64,000 bases of DNA from Lachnospiraceae bacterium (GCA_028689585.1 JAQVCW010000008.1:54398-118397); one strand, 5' to 3'. Positions 1-9,005 are shown, numbered from the stretch's first letter. The notes: a model not told the origin generated them from the sequence alone. Translations and numbers: made by a program.

Positions 1-573
1 CTGGAATTGCCGGATGCAAACCTGGATGCGGTGAGAGCAGGCATCACCATATACGGAATTTATCCTTCGGAAGAAATGGACCGGGTTCATTTTAAACTGC
101 AGCCGGTCATGGAATGGAAGAGCCACATTACATTTATCAAAGAGGTAGAGGCCAATGTACCGGTCAGCTACGGCGGCACTTTTGTCACGGACCGTCCCAT
201 GCGAATCGCCACAATACCGGTGGGCTACGGCGACGGCTATCCGAGAAGCCTGAGCAACAAAGGCTGGGTGCTGATCCATGGAAAAAAAGCCAGAATCCTC
301 GGGCGCGTCTGCATGGATCAGTTCATGGTGGATGTGACCGGCATAGAGGCGGAAGAACAAGATGAGGTGACACTGATGGGAAGGGATGGGGCACAAGAGC
401 TGTCAGTGGATACCCTTGGAGCATTGTCCGGCCGCTTTCCCTATGAGTTTGTCTGCGATATCGGGAAAAGAGTGCCCAGAGTGTATATCAGAAATGGAAA
501 AGCCGTGGAGGCTTCTGACCTTTTACAGCCTGGCGGAAAACCGGCTTGTACGGATGGCTGCGGCGGATGCTGA
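1..573 (+). CDS. alr: Alanine racemase, C-terminal part (5' end outside window)
   Basis: Carboxy-terminal 190 codons of alanine racemase, the cytoplasmic PLP enzyme that makes D-alanine for peptidoglycan. The fragment opens at the end of the TIM barrel (VRAGITIYGIYPS) and then holds the whole beta domain. VSYGG (about residue 57 of the fragment) carries the tyrosine that acts as second catalytic base in this family, IPVGYGDGYPR is a family signature, and RVCMDQ (about 102-107) holds the substrate-binding Met-Asp pair. The PLP lysine must lie upstream and is not seen. The tail is unusual in ending with the cysteine-rich CTDGCGGC, which the fold does not need. A mazF toxin gene follows after 118 bp, a neighbourhood known from Bacillus. 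Confidence 0.95.
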   Translation: MELPDANLDAVRAGITIYGIYPSEEMDRVHFKLQPVMEWKSHITFIKEVEANVPVSYGGTFVTDRPMRIATIPVGYGDGYPRSLSNKGWVLIHGKKARILGRVCMDQFMVDVTGIEAEEQDEVTLMGRDGAQELSVDTLGALSGRFPYEFVCDIGKRVPRVYIRNGKAVEASDLLQPGGKPACTDGCGGC

Positions 574-691
574 TCAAGACAGAGATATTTTTGAACCGCA
601 TTCAGGAGTAATTCATTGAATACACATGAAAAACATGGAAATACTAAGGGTAACAGAAACGAAAACCTTTGTGTATTGGAGTGTGAAATGT

Positions 692-1036
692 GTGAATATT
701 AGACGAGGTGATATTTATTATGCGGACCTGCGTCCGGTGATCGGTTCCGAACAGGGAGGAATCCGTCCGGTCCTGATTATCCAGAATGATATTGGAAACC
801 GGCACAGCCCGACGGTGATCTGCGCTGCCATTACTTCCAAGATGAAAGCCAAGCTGCCTACGCATGTGGAAATTGAATCCGGCCGTTATGAGATTGTAAA
901 AGACTCGGTTATTTTGCTGGAGCAGCTCCGCACTATTGATAAACGCCGCTTAAAGGACCGGGTGTGCCATCTGGATTCAGATGCGCTAAAGCAGGTGGAC
1001 CGGGCACTGCAGATCAGTCTGGAGCTGCTTACATAG
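692..1036 (+). CDS. mazF: MazF/PemK (EndoA-type) mRNA interferase toxin
   Basis: A 114-residue MazF-family endoribonuclease, expected to cleave mRNA at short sequence motifs. The start is taken as GTG at 692 because the family begins (M)[22 protein letters not shown] and GGAG lies 10 nt upstream; reading further upstream adds a non-conserved stretch. Visible family features are [10 protein letters not shown], the [16 protein letters not shown] strand-loop with the catalytic arginine, and the C-terminal [16 protein letters not shown]. The length is normal. In Bacillus the toxin follows a CopG-like antitoxin gene between alr and ndoA, but here only 118 bp separate alr from mazF and no antitoxin-like reading frame fits. 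The gene may be controlled by an unlinked antitoxin. Confidence 0.93.
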   Translation: MNIRRGDIYYADLRPVIGSEQGGIRPVLIIQNDIGNRHSPTVICAAITSKMKAKLPTHVEIESGRYEIVKDSVILLEQLRTIDKRRLKDRVCHLDSDALKQVDRALQISLELLT

Positions 1037-1103
1037 CTGCCGGCCGGGGGAAGCTCTGCGCGGCCTGCAGACATCCCATATGCTGCCTGTAATTGGAGAT
1101 TGG

Positions 1104-1162
1104 ATTCGTCACTTGACGAATGAAACAGAAAATGATATATTTTTATGAGATATGTCATAAAA
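1104..1162. promoter_or_regulatory. Promoter with two operator-like palindromes
   Basis: Candidate promoter for the CBS-domain gene at 1196: TTGACG (1113-1118), 17-bp spacer, TATATT (1136-1141) with an extended -10 TGA. Two perfect inverted repeats overlap it: ATTCGTCA-CT-TGACGAAT (1104-1121) covers the -35, and TTTTATGA-6-TCATAAAA (1141-1162) covers the likely start site. The placement suggests repressor operators, but no regulator can be named from the sequence. Confidence 0.55.
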
Positions 1163-1195
1163 TCACGTTTTTTAGAAGAAGGAGTTTAGAAATAC

Positions 1196-2533
1196 ATGGA
1201 CAGCAGTGTGAGTCCGCTAATGGGTTCCGTTATATTTGTTATATTGTTATTGCTTGATTTTATTCTTACCGGTTTCTCTTCTGCGGTGCAGTCGATTTCA
1301 GAGAGCGCCATGGATCAGCAGGGTAAGGATGGGGATACAAAATCAGAAAATATACTGGATTTGAAAAACAGTCCTAAAAAACTGATTTATGCATGCTGGT
1401 TTTACCATATTGTCACATCGGCTGCAGGCACCTGGCTTTTGCTGATTTCAGTTCATTGGCCTGGCTGGTCTGTGCTTTTGATTGCTGTTGTGCTGATTTA
1501 TCTGTTTGGAAAGGCAGTTCCCAGCATGATTGGCAAAAAGTATGCGGAAGGCTGGTGCGGGACGCTGTTTTCCTTTGTGTCTCTGCTGATTACGGTTTCT
1601 TATCCATTTACATATGTACTTGCTTTGATATCCCATCTGATTGTCCGCATGTTCGGTGTGGATCCTCACGAACTGGAGGATGAAGTGACAGAGGATGAGA
1701 TTATTTCCATGGTAAATGAAGGCCATGAACAGGGTGTGCTGGATGAGCATGAGGCTGAGATGATACAGAATATTTTTGAGATGGATGACAAGGAAGCACA
1801 GGACATCATGACTCATCGCAAAAACATTTCCGGTATCAGCGGCAGCGTCAACTTATCCGAGGCTATTTCGCTGATGGTGGAGGAGACCAATTCCCGCTTC
1901 CCGGTATACGAAGGCGACATTGATAATATAATCGGTGTGCTTCATTTTAAGGATGCCATGATATTCCACAATCAGAAGCAGTATGATGAATGGCTGATCA
2001 AAGACATCCCAAATCTTCTGCGTCCGATCAAATTTATTCCGGAGACCAGAAGCATCAATCTTCTGTTTCGAAGTATGCAGGCACAGAAGCTTCAGATGGT
2101 GATCGTAGTGGATGAGTACGGTGAAACGGCCGGTCTGGTCACTATGGAGGATATCCTGGAAGAAATCGTTGGAAATATTCTGGACGAATATGATGAGGAC
2201 GAACGCTTTATTTTAAAAGAAGAGGACGGTTCCTACCGCATGGATGGCATGACGCCTCTGGAGGATGTGGAGGAGACGCTTGATATCACTTTTGAAGAAG
2301 AGGATTATGAGACGCTGAATGGATATCTGATCTTCCGCATGGACCGCATTCCGGAAGAGGATGAGCATTCCGTTATTGAAGAAAAAGGTTATTCCTTCCA
2401 GATTTTGGAAGTTGATAATAAAACAATAAAATGGGTTAAAGTAACCAGACTTCCGGAAACGGAAGTGAAGGATAAACAGGAGTCTGAGCAAAAAGCAGAC
2501 CAGGAAAAAGAAGAAACTGTACAAAAGGAGTAG
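1196..2533 (+). CDS. HlyC/CorC-family membrane protein (CNNM-CBS-CorC)
   Basis: A 445-residue protein of the CorC/HlyC (CNNM) family, linked in other bacteria to magnesium or cobalt transport and to membrane integrity. Order: a divergent DUF21/CNNM region with about four hydrophobic segments (about 9-30, 60-83, 88-105, 118-145), the linker DEVTEDEIISMVNEGHEQGVLDEHE, a CBS pair (about 205-330, from MTHRKNISGI to VIVVDEYGETAGLVTMEDILEEIVG), and a CorC_HlyC domain (about 345-425) ending ILEVDNKTIKWVKV. The tail is highly charged (Glu/Lys/Gln). AAGGAG lies 11 nt before the ATG. The N-terminal membrane region is shorter and less conserved than usual. The family is clear, but substrate and direction of transport cannot be read from the sequence. 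Confidence 0.85.
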   Translation: MDSSVSPLMGSVIFVILLLLDFILTGFSSAVQSISESAMDQQGKDGDTKSENILDLKNSPKKLIYACWFYHIVTSAAGTWLLLISVHWPGWSVLLIAVVLIYLFGKAVPSMIGKKYAEGWCGTLFSFVSLLITVSYPFTYVLALISHLIVRMFGVDPHELEDEVTEDEIISMVNEGHEQGVLDEHEAEMIQNIFEMDDKEAQDIMTHRKNISGISGSVNLSEAISLMVEETNSRFPVYEGDIDNIIGVLHFKDAMIFHNQKQYDEWLIKDIPNLLRPIKFIPETRSINLLFRSMQAQKLQMVIVVDEYGETAGLVTMEDILEEIVGNILDEYDEDERFILKEEDGSYRMDGMTPLEDVEETLDITFEEEDYETLNGYLIFRMDRIPEEDEHSVIEEKGYSFQILEVDNKTIKWVKVTRLPETEVKDKQESEQKADQEKEETVQKE

Positions 2534-2539
2534 AAGATT

Positions 2540-3268
2540 ATGTCAGGACATTCAAAATTTGCTAATATCAAGCATAAAAAAGAAAGAAACGATGCGGCGA
2601 AAGGAAAAGTTTTTACGATCATTGGCCGTGAAATTGCGATAGCAGTAAAAGAAGGCGGAGCAGATCCTGCAAACAACAGTAAGCTTCGAGACGTGGTAGC
2701 AAAAGCGAAGGCGAACAATATGCCCAACGATACCATTGACCGGGGCATCAAAAAAGCAGCCGGTGATATCAATTCGGTCAATTATGAATACGTCACCTAC
2801 GAAGGCTATGGTCCCAGCGGAATCGCCATTATCGTAGAAGCTCTGACCGACAATAAAAACCGTACTGCAGCGAATGTAAGAAGTGCTTTCACCAAGGGCA
2901 GCGGAAGCATCGGCACTCCGGGATGTGTATCTTACAGCTTTGATAAAAAGGGACAGATTATTATCGACAAAGAAGAATGCGAGATGGATGCAGATGATCT
3001 GATGATGCTCGCTCTGGATGCGGGAGCAGAGGATTTTTCGGAAGAAGAGGACAGCTTTGAGATCATTACGGATCCGGATGACTTCAGCACGATCCGCCAG
3101 GCACTGGAAGATCAGAAGATTCCCATGGCATCCGCAGATATAACCATGATACCCCAGAATTATGTGGAACTGACGGATGAAGATGCTTTGAAACAGCTCA
3201 ACCGTACACTTGATCTCTTAGATGAAGATGATGATGTACAGGCTGTTTACACGAACCTGGACGAATAA
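2540..3268 (+). CDS. yebC: YebC/PmpR (TACO1-like) family protein
   Basis: A 242-residue member of the YebC/TACO1 family, cytoplasmic proteins described as transcription regulators and more recently as factors that help ribosomes through difficult (proline-rich) stretches. The N-terminus MSGHSKFANIKHKKERNDAAKGKVFTIIGREI is diagnostic, followed by NNMPNDTIDRGIKKAAG and YEGYGPSGIAIIVEALTDN. The acidic C-terminal domain (about 130-242) is complete. The length is normal. It starts 6 bp after the CBS-domain gene stop, so the two are probably cotranscribed. Confidence 0.95.
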   Translation: MSGHSKFANIKHKKERNDAAKGKVFTIIGREIAIAVKEGGADPANNSKLRDVVAKAKANNMPNDTIDRGIKKAAGDINSVNYEYVTYEGYGPSGIAIIVEALTDNKNRTAANVRSAFTKGSGSIGTPGCVSYSFDKKGQIIIDKEECEMDADDLMMLALDAGAEDFSEEEDSFEIITDPDDFSTIRQALEDQKIPMASADITMIPQNYVELTDEDALKQLNRTLDLLDEDDDVQAVYTNLDE

Positions 3269-3307
3269 AGAATACAGAATCTGTCTAAGGCACAGAATGG
3301 AGGAACC

Positions 3308-4078
3308 ATGAATAATTATCTTGTGGGATTGGAAGGCATGAAAGTGATGCTGACTGACATCGAGAGACCAATGGAAACATTCAAGAAAAAATTTTACACC
3401 GATAGTTTCAGATGCGTGTATGAAAAAAATGTTCCGGTCATGGATGCGATTGAAAATGTATATTCAACCGTGATTGATAAAGATACATTTCTGGATAATA
3501 TGGCAAAGGCGCTGGTGGATTCCGCAGTCAGTAAAAGTGAGGAATGCAAAAAGAAAAGCCAGAAAGAAGCCCTGATGATGGATATGAACATGGCGATGGC
3601 TATTTATGTGCTTCCGTCCCTGCTGGAGTATAAAGGAACTTCATCCCAGCCTCTGGTGGACCGGATTCTGGTCTGTTGGAAAGAAACTTTTCCAAAGACG
3701 AATCTGCAGGCTGCTGATTATGAATACATTGAAAAAGGATTTCATAAAAAATTCTGTTATATTACAACGGCAGTATGCGAGACCTTCCATAAGCCGGACG
3801 ACTGCTATGAACTGACGCTGCTTCGTGATTACAGAGACCACTATCTGATGAGCCTGCCCGAAGGAGAAGCCATCATCAGGCAGTATTACGATGTGGCTCC
3901 TACCATCGTAAAGCACATCAATCATAGAAAAGATTCGGCTGCAATTTATGAGTCCATTTGGGACACCTATCTTTCCCCCTGCATTCATATGATTGAAGAG
4001 GGAGAAAATAATTCCTGCAAAGAGCTTTATATTGAGATGGTTCAGAATCTTCAGGAGGAATATTTCTATCTGCAGTAA
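3308..4078 (+). CDS. CFI-box C-terminal domain protein, function unknown
   Basis: A 256-residue soluble protein of unknown function. Residues 1-145 are helical in character with no recognised fold. The C-terminal half carries a CFI-box-like motif: CYITTAVCETF (about 156-166), then LTLLRDYRDHYL, GEAIIRQYYDVAPTIV and a late cysteine (SPCIHM). The same pattern (C-F/Y-I-x-T-A, LRxFRDxxL, YYxxSP) recurs at the C-terminus of many bacterial proteins whose role is not known to me. AATGGAGG lies just before the ATG. It follows yebC by 39 bp and may share its transcript. Confidence 0.7.
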   Translation: MNNYLVGLEGMKVMLTDIERPMETFKKKFYTDSFRCVYEKNVPVMDAIENVYSTVIDKDTFLDNMAKALVDSAVSKSEECKKKSQKEALMMDMNMAMAIYVLPSLLEYKGTSSQPLVDRILVCWKETFPKTNLQAADYEYIEKGFHKKFCYITTAVCETFHKPDDCYELTLLRDYRDHYLMSLPEGEAIIRQYYDVAPTIVKHINHRKDSAAIYESIWDTYLSPCIHMIEEGENNSCKELYIEMVQNLQEEYFYLQ

Positions 4079-4184
4079 GGTCAGCTATTCCTTTTGAAAA
4101 AGCCTCCGCTGCAAAAAAAATACCGGATATCTGTATTTGACCTGAGTTTTCAAATGCAGACGGATCATTCTGAATAATTAAACG

Positions 4185-4232
4185 AATCCCGGAGAAACTA
4201 TCCATTATGGAAAATTTCTTTCGGGATTTTTA
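4185..4232 (+). terminator. Possible terminator after the CFI-box gene
   Basis: AATCCCGGAGAAA (4185-4197) can pair with TTTCTTTCGGGATT, followed by TTTAA. The stem is imperfect and the loop long, so the call is tentative. Confidence 0.35.
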
Positions 4233-4267
4233 ACCTTATCAAGTGAATGATCAGGAGGCAACCAGGC

Positions 4268-4933
4268 ATGGCAGACGATAAAAAAGAACAGAGTCAGGAA
4301 AAAAGAGAAAATCTGAAGGAATTCGGGCAGATTACCTTCAGCAGGAACATTCATCTGCTCAGCGTAATCGGGGAAATTGAAGGGCATGAATGTCTGCCTG
4401 CCAATTCCAAGACTACAAAATATGAACATGTACTGCCCCAGTTGGCAGCGATAGAGGAAAACAAGGACATCAAAGGACTTCTGGTCTTGCTCAATACCGT
4501 GGGCGGTGATGTGGAGGCCGGTCTGGCTATTGCGGAGATGATCGCCAGCATCAGCAAGCCGAAAGTATCCCTGGTCCTGGGCGGCAGCCATTCCATTGGG
4601 ATTCCCATAGCCGTGGCTTCAGACTACTCCTTCATCGTAAAGACCGGAACCATGGTGATTCACCCGGTGAGAATGAGCGGCACTGTCATCGGCGCTCCGC
4701 AGACCTATGATTATTTTCAGCAGATGCAGGACCGGATTCTGAGCTTCATCTCGGAACACAGCCACACCTCTATGGAACGGCTGGAGGAACTGATGCTGGA
4801 CACCGGAATGCTGACCAAAGACCTGGGCACCATACTGGTAGGGGAAGCCGCCGTAAAAGAGGGGCTCATTGATGAGGTGGGCGGAATCAGCCAGGCGGTG
4901 GGAAAACTGTATCAGATGCTGGGCGAAATTTAA
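4268..4933 (+). CDS. tepA: ClpP-fold serine protease, TepA type
   Basis: A 221-residue ClpP/crotonase-fold serine peptidase of the TepA (YmfB) type, the Bacillus translocation-enhancing protein. The start is ATG 4268 because AGGAGG (4253-4258) sits 9 nt upstream; an in-frame ATG at 4247 has no such site. Visible are the oxyanion segment LLNTVGGDVEAGLAI, the nucleophile loop GGSHSIGIPIA and the catalytic histidine in MVIHPVR. It lacks a signal peptide, so it probably acts in the cytoplasm. Its position shortly before ftsK/spoIIIE resembles the Bacillus ymfB-ftsK region, although here uppP lies between. Confidence 0.85.
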   Translation: MADDKKEQSQEKRENLKEFGQITFSRNIHLLSVIGEIEGHECLPANSKTTKYEHVLPQLAAIEENKDIKGLLVLLNTVGGDVEAGLAIAEMIASISKPKVSLVLGGSHSIGIPIAVASDYSFIVKTGTMVIHPVRMSGTVIGAPQTYDYFQQMQDRILSFISEHSHTSMERLEELMLDTGMLTKDLGTILVGEAAVKEGLIDEVGGISQAVGKLYQMLGEI

Positions 4934-4947
4934 ATGGCAGGAAGGAC

Positions 4948-5014
4948 GTCACCGTGGGAACGGGAATATCTTACGCAAATGCGTGCAGCGTTCCGGTAAG
5001 CTGTCTGCGGTGAC
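4948..5014. other. Structured intergenic foldback after tepA
   Basis: GTCACCG (4948-4954) pairs with CGGTGAC (5008-5014). Further in, GGAAC pairs with GTTCC and ACGC-AAAT-GCGT forms the tip. The right side is followed by CGTTCTCTGATTTTT, so it may end the tepA transcript. Confidence 0.4.
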
Positions 5015-5054
5015 CGTTCTCTGATTTTTGCTGAATTGAAATGGAAATTTTTAG

Positions 5055-5082
5055 TGTACATAAAATCAGATTGTGATATAAT
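5055..5082 (+). promoter_or_regulatory. Promoter for uppP
   Basis: TGTACA (5055-5060), 16-bp spacer, TATAAT (5077-5082) with an extended -10 TGA. The start codon of uppP lies about 100 bp downstream. Confidence 0.55.
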
Positions 5083-5181
5083 AAAAAAGTATGCGGATTT
5101 CAAGAATTCGCTTCTACTAATTTACAGGTTTTGAAAATATAATAAGGTACAGGATATGATTTATTCGGTGAGGAGGACTTT

Positions 5182-6057
5182 ATGTCAGTATTAGAATCTA
5201 TTTTTCTTGGAATTGTGCAGGGCTTGACAGAGTTTTTACCGGTCAGCAGTTCGGGGCATCTTGCGATACTCCAGAATTTCTTCAAGATTGATACGGGAAG
5301 CAGTTTACTGTTCGATATTTTATTACATATGGGAACACTTCTGGTGGTTTTTGTGGTTTACTGGAAGGATATCTGGAAACTGATTGTGGAAGCGCTTCAG
5401 ATGGTGGGTGATATTTTTGCCAATATCGGTATTTCTTTACGCAAAGGAAAACCGGATGAGAAGAAAGCATATCGCAAGATCGTGAAGACAAATTATCGTA
5501 AATTTGTGGTATTGCTGATCGTGTCTACGATTCCTACAGGGATTATGGGTTTCCTGGGAGCGAAGCTGATTACTGATGCCAGCAATACACTTCTGATCCC
5601 CGGTATCTGTCTGCTGATTACAGGCGTGCTGCTTCTGATCTCGGATCAGGCGAAGAACTGTACAAAGATTCCGAAGGATGTAACCTATAAAGAGGGCGTT
5701 GCCATCGGTGTTGCCCAGGGATTTGCCACACTTCCGGGACTGTCCAGGTCCGGTACCACGATTACAGCCTGCCTGCTGTGCGGCTTTGATCGTAAATTTG
5801 CAGTGAAGTATTCTTTCATCCTTTCCATTCCGGCGATTTTGGGAGCAGCGCTTCTGGAGATCAAGGATCTTGGGGAGGAAGTGATCACGGGAAGTATGGT
5901 CGGAACCTACGCTGCCGGCATGGTGGCTGCAGCGATCGTAGGTTATATCTGCATCAAGACCATGCTGGTAATTGTTAAAAACAAGAAATTTAAATATTTT
6001 GCATTTTACTGCTTTGCAATCGGTATTATCTCCATCGTTGGCAATTTTGTTCTGTAA
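5182..6057 (+). CDS. uppP: Undecaprenyl-diphosphatase UppP/BacA
   Basis: A 291-residue integral membrane phosphatase that recycles undecaprenyl pyrophosphate to the monophosphate carrier used for peptidoglycan and other wall polymers; extra copies give bacitracin resistance in other bacteria. The signature segments are GIVQGLTEFLPVSSSGHLAI (about 9-28, with the glutamate/histidine active-site residues) and ATLPGLSRSGTTITACLL (about 183-200). Several membrane segments follow the family pattern. GAGGAGG precedes the ATG. It has its own likely promoter at 5055 and is followed by ftsK after 65 bp. Confidence 0.95.
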   Translation: MSVLESIFLGIVQGLTEFLPVSSSGHLAILQNFFKIDTGSSLLFDILLHMGTLLVVFVVYWKDIWKLIVEALQMVGDIFANIGISLRKGKPDEKKAYRKIVKTNYRKFVVLLIVSTIPTGIMGFLGAKLITDASNTLLIPGICLLITGVLLLISDQAKNCTKIPKDVTYKEGVAIGVAQGFATLPGLSRSGTTITACLLCGFDRKFAVKYSFILSIPAILGAALLEIKDLGEEVITGSMVGTYAAGMVAAAIVGYICIKTMLVIVKNKKFKYFAFYCFAIGIISIVGNFVL

Positions 6058-6122
6058 GAAGGGGGTTACCGACAGGGGGAGCGGTTCTGTGTATCGATAA
6101 GAAAATAGACAGGGGAAAAAGA

Positions 6123-8921
6123 ATGGCATCAAATTCAACAAAAAAGAATACGGTTACGAGAAAATCCAGCGGTCAGAGAACTACGGCCGCTGCAAAAAAA
6201 ACGACAGCGAATTCATCGGCTGCTTCTGCCAGCAAATCATCTGCAGGCAGGAAAACTTCCGTCAGCAGAAAGTCTTCCGGGACGCGCAGTACAGCATCGA
6301 AATACAAAACGGAAGAACACACGGATCCGCTTTTGTTTTTTGAGATTTTTTTATGGATCATGCTGGCTGTTTCTGTGCTTCTGCTGATCAGCTTATTTGG
6401 GATCGGCGGTTTTGTGGGAGAAGCGGTCAGCGGATTCTGCTATGGCTGTTTTGGCGTGATGGCTTATCCGTTTCCATTTATGCTGTTCTTTATGACTGCA
6501 TTTTTGATCTCCAATCGCAGAAGCAGGATTGCAAAAATAAAGGCTGCCAGTGTCGGTGGTCTTTATCTTATTCTCTGCGGCATCATGGAACTGCTGCTGC
6601 TGGGATATACCAGCGGCTATGACCTGATCGAATATTATCAGGCCGGAGTCAAATATAAAACCGGCGGCGGCATTGTGGGCGGAGCTTTTGTGGAGCTGTT
6701 TTGTCCGGCCATCGGTGTGGTGGGTGCTTATATTATTCTGTTTATCATGGCAATCATCTGTCTGGTGCTGATTACCCAGCGGTCACTGTTCGCAGGGGTG
6801 AAGCACCGCAGCAGCCAGATTTATCAAAATGCAAGAGAAGGACAGGCAAGGCGCAGGGAGATGGCGGCCGAGCGCAGGGAATATTATAAGGAGAATCCGG
6901 AAGTTTTTACTTTAAAAGATACACTGAAGGATTCCCAGGGTAAAGCTGAGGATTATTCTATTTTGCCAAAGGAACCAAGGATCAGCAACCGGGTGAGCGG
7001 AGTTACGACAGAGACAGATCTGTCCGGCTTTCCGAAATTGCGTCGGGATGACATTCACGAAGTGGTGCCGAAAAAGACAGGGACAAAAATTGATGTTCCG
7101 ATGCTTGATTTTACGATACAGGGAGCGAAGCCGGATTATTTCCAGACTCTGGATACTCCATCATCAGCAGCAGAGCCGATTTCCTTTGAAGAGGACATCA
7201 CGGAAGAAAATGATCTTCCCGTGATGGAAGAACTGCCGCAAAAGCAGGAAGAGAAGCAAGCAGATGAAGAAGTCATGGGGGAAGAGGAGCCTGTTTTGGA
7301 GCCGGCGGCCCCAGCATCCGCCAGACAGGAAACGGATCAGCCGGAGAGAAAAAGCCAGAGAAAGCCTCATGCCTCGGCAGAGGAGATTGAAGAGAGCGTC
7401 AACAGCGTAGCCCAGGAGATGGCAAAGACAGCGGCCGCAGTAAAACCAAAATACTATTTCCCGCCTGTTAATTTACTGAAAAAGCCATCCAGGGAGCAGA
7501 AAGGAAATTCCAGCGTGGAGCTGCGGGAGACAGCGCAGAAGCTTCAGCAGACACTCCATACCTTTGGCGTGAATGTGAAGATCACCAATGTGAGCTGTGG
7601 TCCCAGCGTTACCCGGTATGAACTGATGCCGGAGATGGGTGTCAAGGTGAGCAGAATCGTTAATCTGACTGATGATATCAAGTTGAATCTGGCGGCGGCG
7701 GATATTCGTATCGAAGCGCCGATCCCCGGAAAGGCCGCGGTGGGTATCGAAGTTCCCAATAAAGAATCCAGCGGTGTACTGCTGCGGGAGCTTTTGGAAT
7801 CAGATGAATTTAAAAACCATCCTTCCAACCTGGCGTATGCGGTGGGAAAGGATATTGGCGGCAATATCATTGTATCCGACATCGGCAAGATGCCCCATCT
7901 TTTGATCGCGGGAGCCACCGGCTCCGGTAAATCGGTATTTATCAATACTCTGATCATGAGCATTATCTATAAAGCAAAGCCGGATGAGGTCAAGATGATC
8001 ATGATTGATCCGAAGGTGGTGGAGCTGAGTGTATACAATGGGATTCCCCATCTGTTCATTCCTGTGGTCACCGATCCGAAAAAGGCGGCCGGGGCTCTGA
8101 ACTGGGGCGTGGCGGAAATGACGCAGCGGTACCAGAAATTTGCTGAAATGGGCGTCCGGGATCTAAAGGGCTACAACGCAAGGATCGAGGCGGTCAGGGA
8201 CATCGAACCGGCAGAGGGAGAAGAAAAACCGGAGAAGCTTCCGCAGATCGTGATTATTGTAGACGAGCTGGCGGATCTGATGATGGTGGCTTCCGGAGAG
8301 GTGGAAGAGGCCATCTGCCGTCTGGCTCAGTTGGCCAGAGCGGCGGGGATTCATCTGGTGATTGCCACCCAGCGTCCGTCCGTAGATGTTATCACCGGGC
8401 TGATCAAGGCAAATATGCCTTCCAGAATCGCATTTTCGGTTTCCTCCGGAGTGGATTCCAGGACGATCCTGGATATGAACGGAGCGGAAAAGCTGCTGGG
8501 AAATGGGGATATGCTGTTTGCCCCCCAGACCTACAAGAAGCCGGCCCGAATTCAGGGAGCCTTTGTTTCAGATAAAGAAGTATCCGATGTGGTGGATTTC
8601 CTGAAGGAAAAGAACACCGGCGAGCAGTATGCGGCGGATCTGGAAGCCCAGATCGAGCAGGTGCAAAAAAGCGCTTCCTCTGTATTGACCGGCGGCGGAG
8701 ATGTGGATGAGCTGTTTGCGGATGCCGGAAAGTTTATTATTGAGAAGGACAAGGCTTCTATCGGCATGCTGCAGCGTTACTTTAAAATTGGCTTTAACCG
8801 TGCTGCCAGAATTATGGATCAGCTCTCCGATGCCGGTGTGGTGGGGGCGGAAGAGGGCACTAAACCGCGAAAAATAGTGATGTCCATGGAACAATTCGAA
8901 AATTATCTGGAAGAAAACTAA
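6123..8921 (+). CDS. ftsK: DNA translocase FtsK/SpoIIIE
   Basis: A 932-residue septal DNA pump that moves chromosome DNA out of the closing division or sporulation septum. Order: a Ser/Thr/Lys-rich cytoplasmic start (1-65), four membrane segments (about 72-215), a charged, Glu/Pro-rich linker (about 235-450), the alpha/beta RecA-like motor with Walker A GATGSGKS (about 596-603) and Walker B IVDELADLMM (about 711), and a C-terminal gamma winged helix (about 865-932: KASIGMLQRYFKIGFNRAARIMDQL) that reads KOPS/SRS-type DNA signals. The N-terminal extension (TTAAAKKTTANSSAASASKS) is low in complexity. CAGGGGAAAAAGA precedes the ATG. Confidence 0.95.
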   Translation: MASNSTKKNTVTRKSSGQRTTAAAKKTTANSSAASASKSSAGRKTSVSRKSSGTRSTASKYKTEEHTDPLLFFEIFLWIMLAVSVLLLISLFGIGGFVGEAVSGFCYGCFGVMAYPFPFMLFFMTAFLISNRRSRIAKIKAASVGGLYLILCGIMELLLLGYTSGYDLIEYYQAGVKYKTGGGIVGGAFVELFCPAIGVVGAYIILFIMAIICLVLITQRSLFAGVKHRSSQIYQNAREGQARRREMAAERREYYKENPEVFTLKDTLKDSQGKAEDYSILPKEPRISNRVSGVTTETDLSGFPKLRRDDIHEVVPKKTGTKIDVPMLDFTIQGAKPDYFQTLDTPSSAAEPISFEEDITEENDLPVMEELPQKQEEKQADEEVMGEEEPVLEPAAPASARQETDQPERKSQRKPHASAEEIEESVNSVAQEMAKTAAAVKPKYYFPPVNLLKKPSREQKGNSSVELRETAQKLQQTLHTFGVNVKITNVSCGPSVTRYELMPEMGVKVSRIVNLTDDIKLNLAAADIRIEAPIPGKAAVGIEVPNKESSGVLLRELLESDEFKNHPSNLAYAVGKDIGGNIIVSDIGKMPHLLIAGATGSGKSVFINTLIMSIIYKAKPDEVKMIMIDPKVVELSVYNGIPHLFIPVVTDPKKAAGALNWGVAEMTQRYQKFAEMGVRDLKGYNARIEAVRDIEPAEGEEKPEKLPQIVIIVDELADLMMVASGEVEEAICRLAQLARAAGIHLVIATQRPSVDVITGLIKANMPSRIAFSVSSGVDSRTILDMNGAEKLLGNGDMLFAPQTYKKPARIQGAFVSDKEVSDVVDFLKEKNTGEQYAADLEAQIEQVQKSASSVLTGGGDVDELFADAGKFIIEKDKASIGMLQRYFKIGFNRAARIMDQLSDAGVVGAEEGTKPRKIVMSMEQFENYLEEN

Positions 8922-8929
8922 GGTTTTTG

Positions 8930-9005
8930 TTGAATTTTGCCATGTTTTGTTCTATACTAAAAATATATGGCATGGTTTGATTCTGCCTTTTCAGTCAGAA
9001 AAGGC
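8930..9005 (+). promoter_or_regulatory. Promoter and leader hairpin before nfnAB
   Basis: TTGAAT (8930-8935), 17-bp spacer, TATACT (8953-8958) gives a good promoter about 160 bp before nfnA. The leader then holds GCCTTTT-7-AAAAGGC (8985-9005) followed by TGTTTT, which could be a weak ftsK terminator or an attenuator of nfnAB. Confidence 0.5.

Noticed and set aside
386..619. A 77-codon frame between alr and mazF as the missing antitoxin
   Set aside because: It overlaps the alr end in another frame, is rich in Cys/Pro, and shows no CopG or AbrB features.
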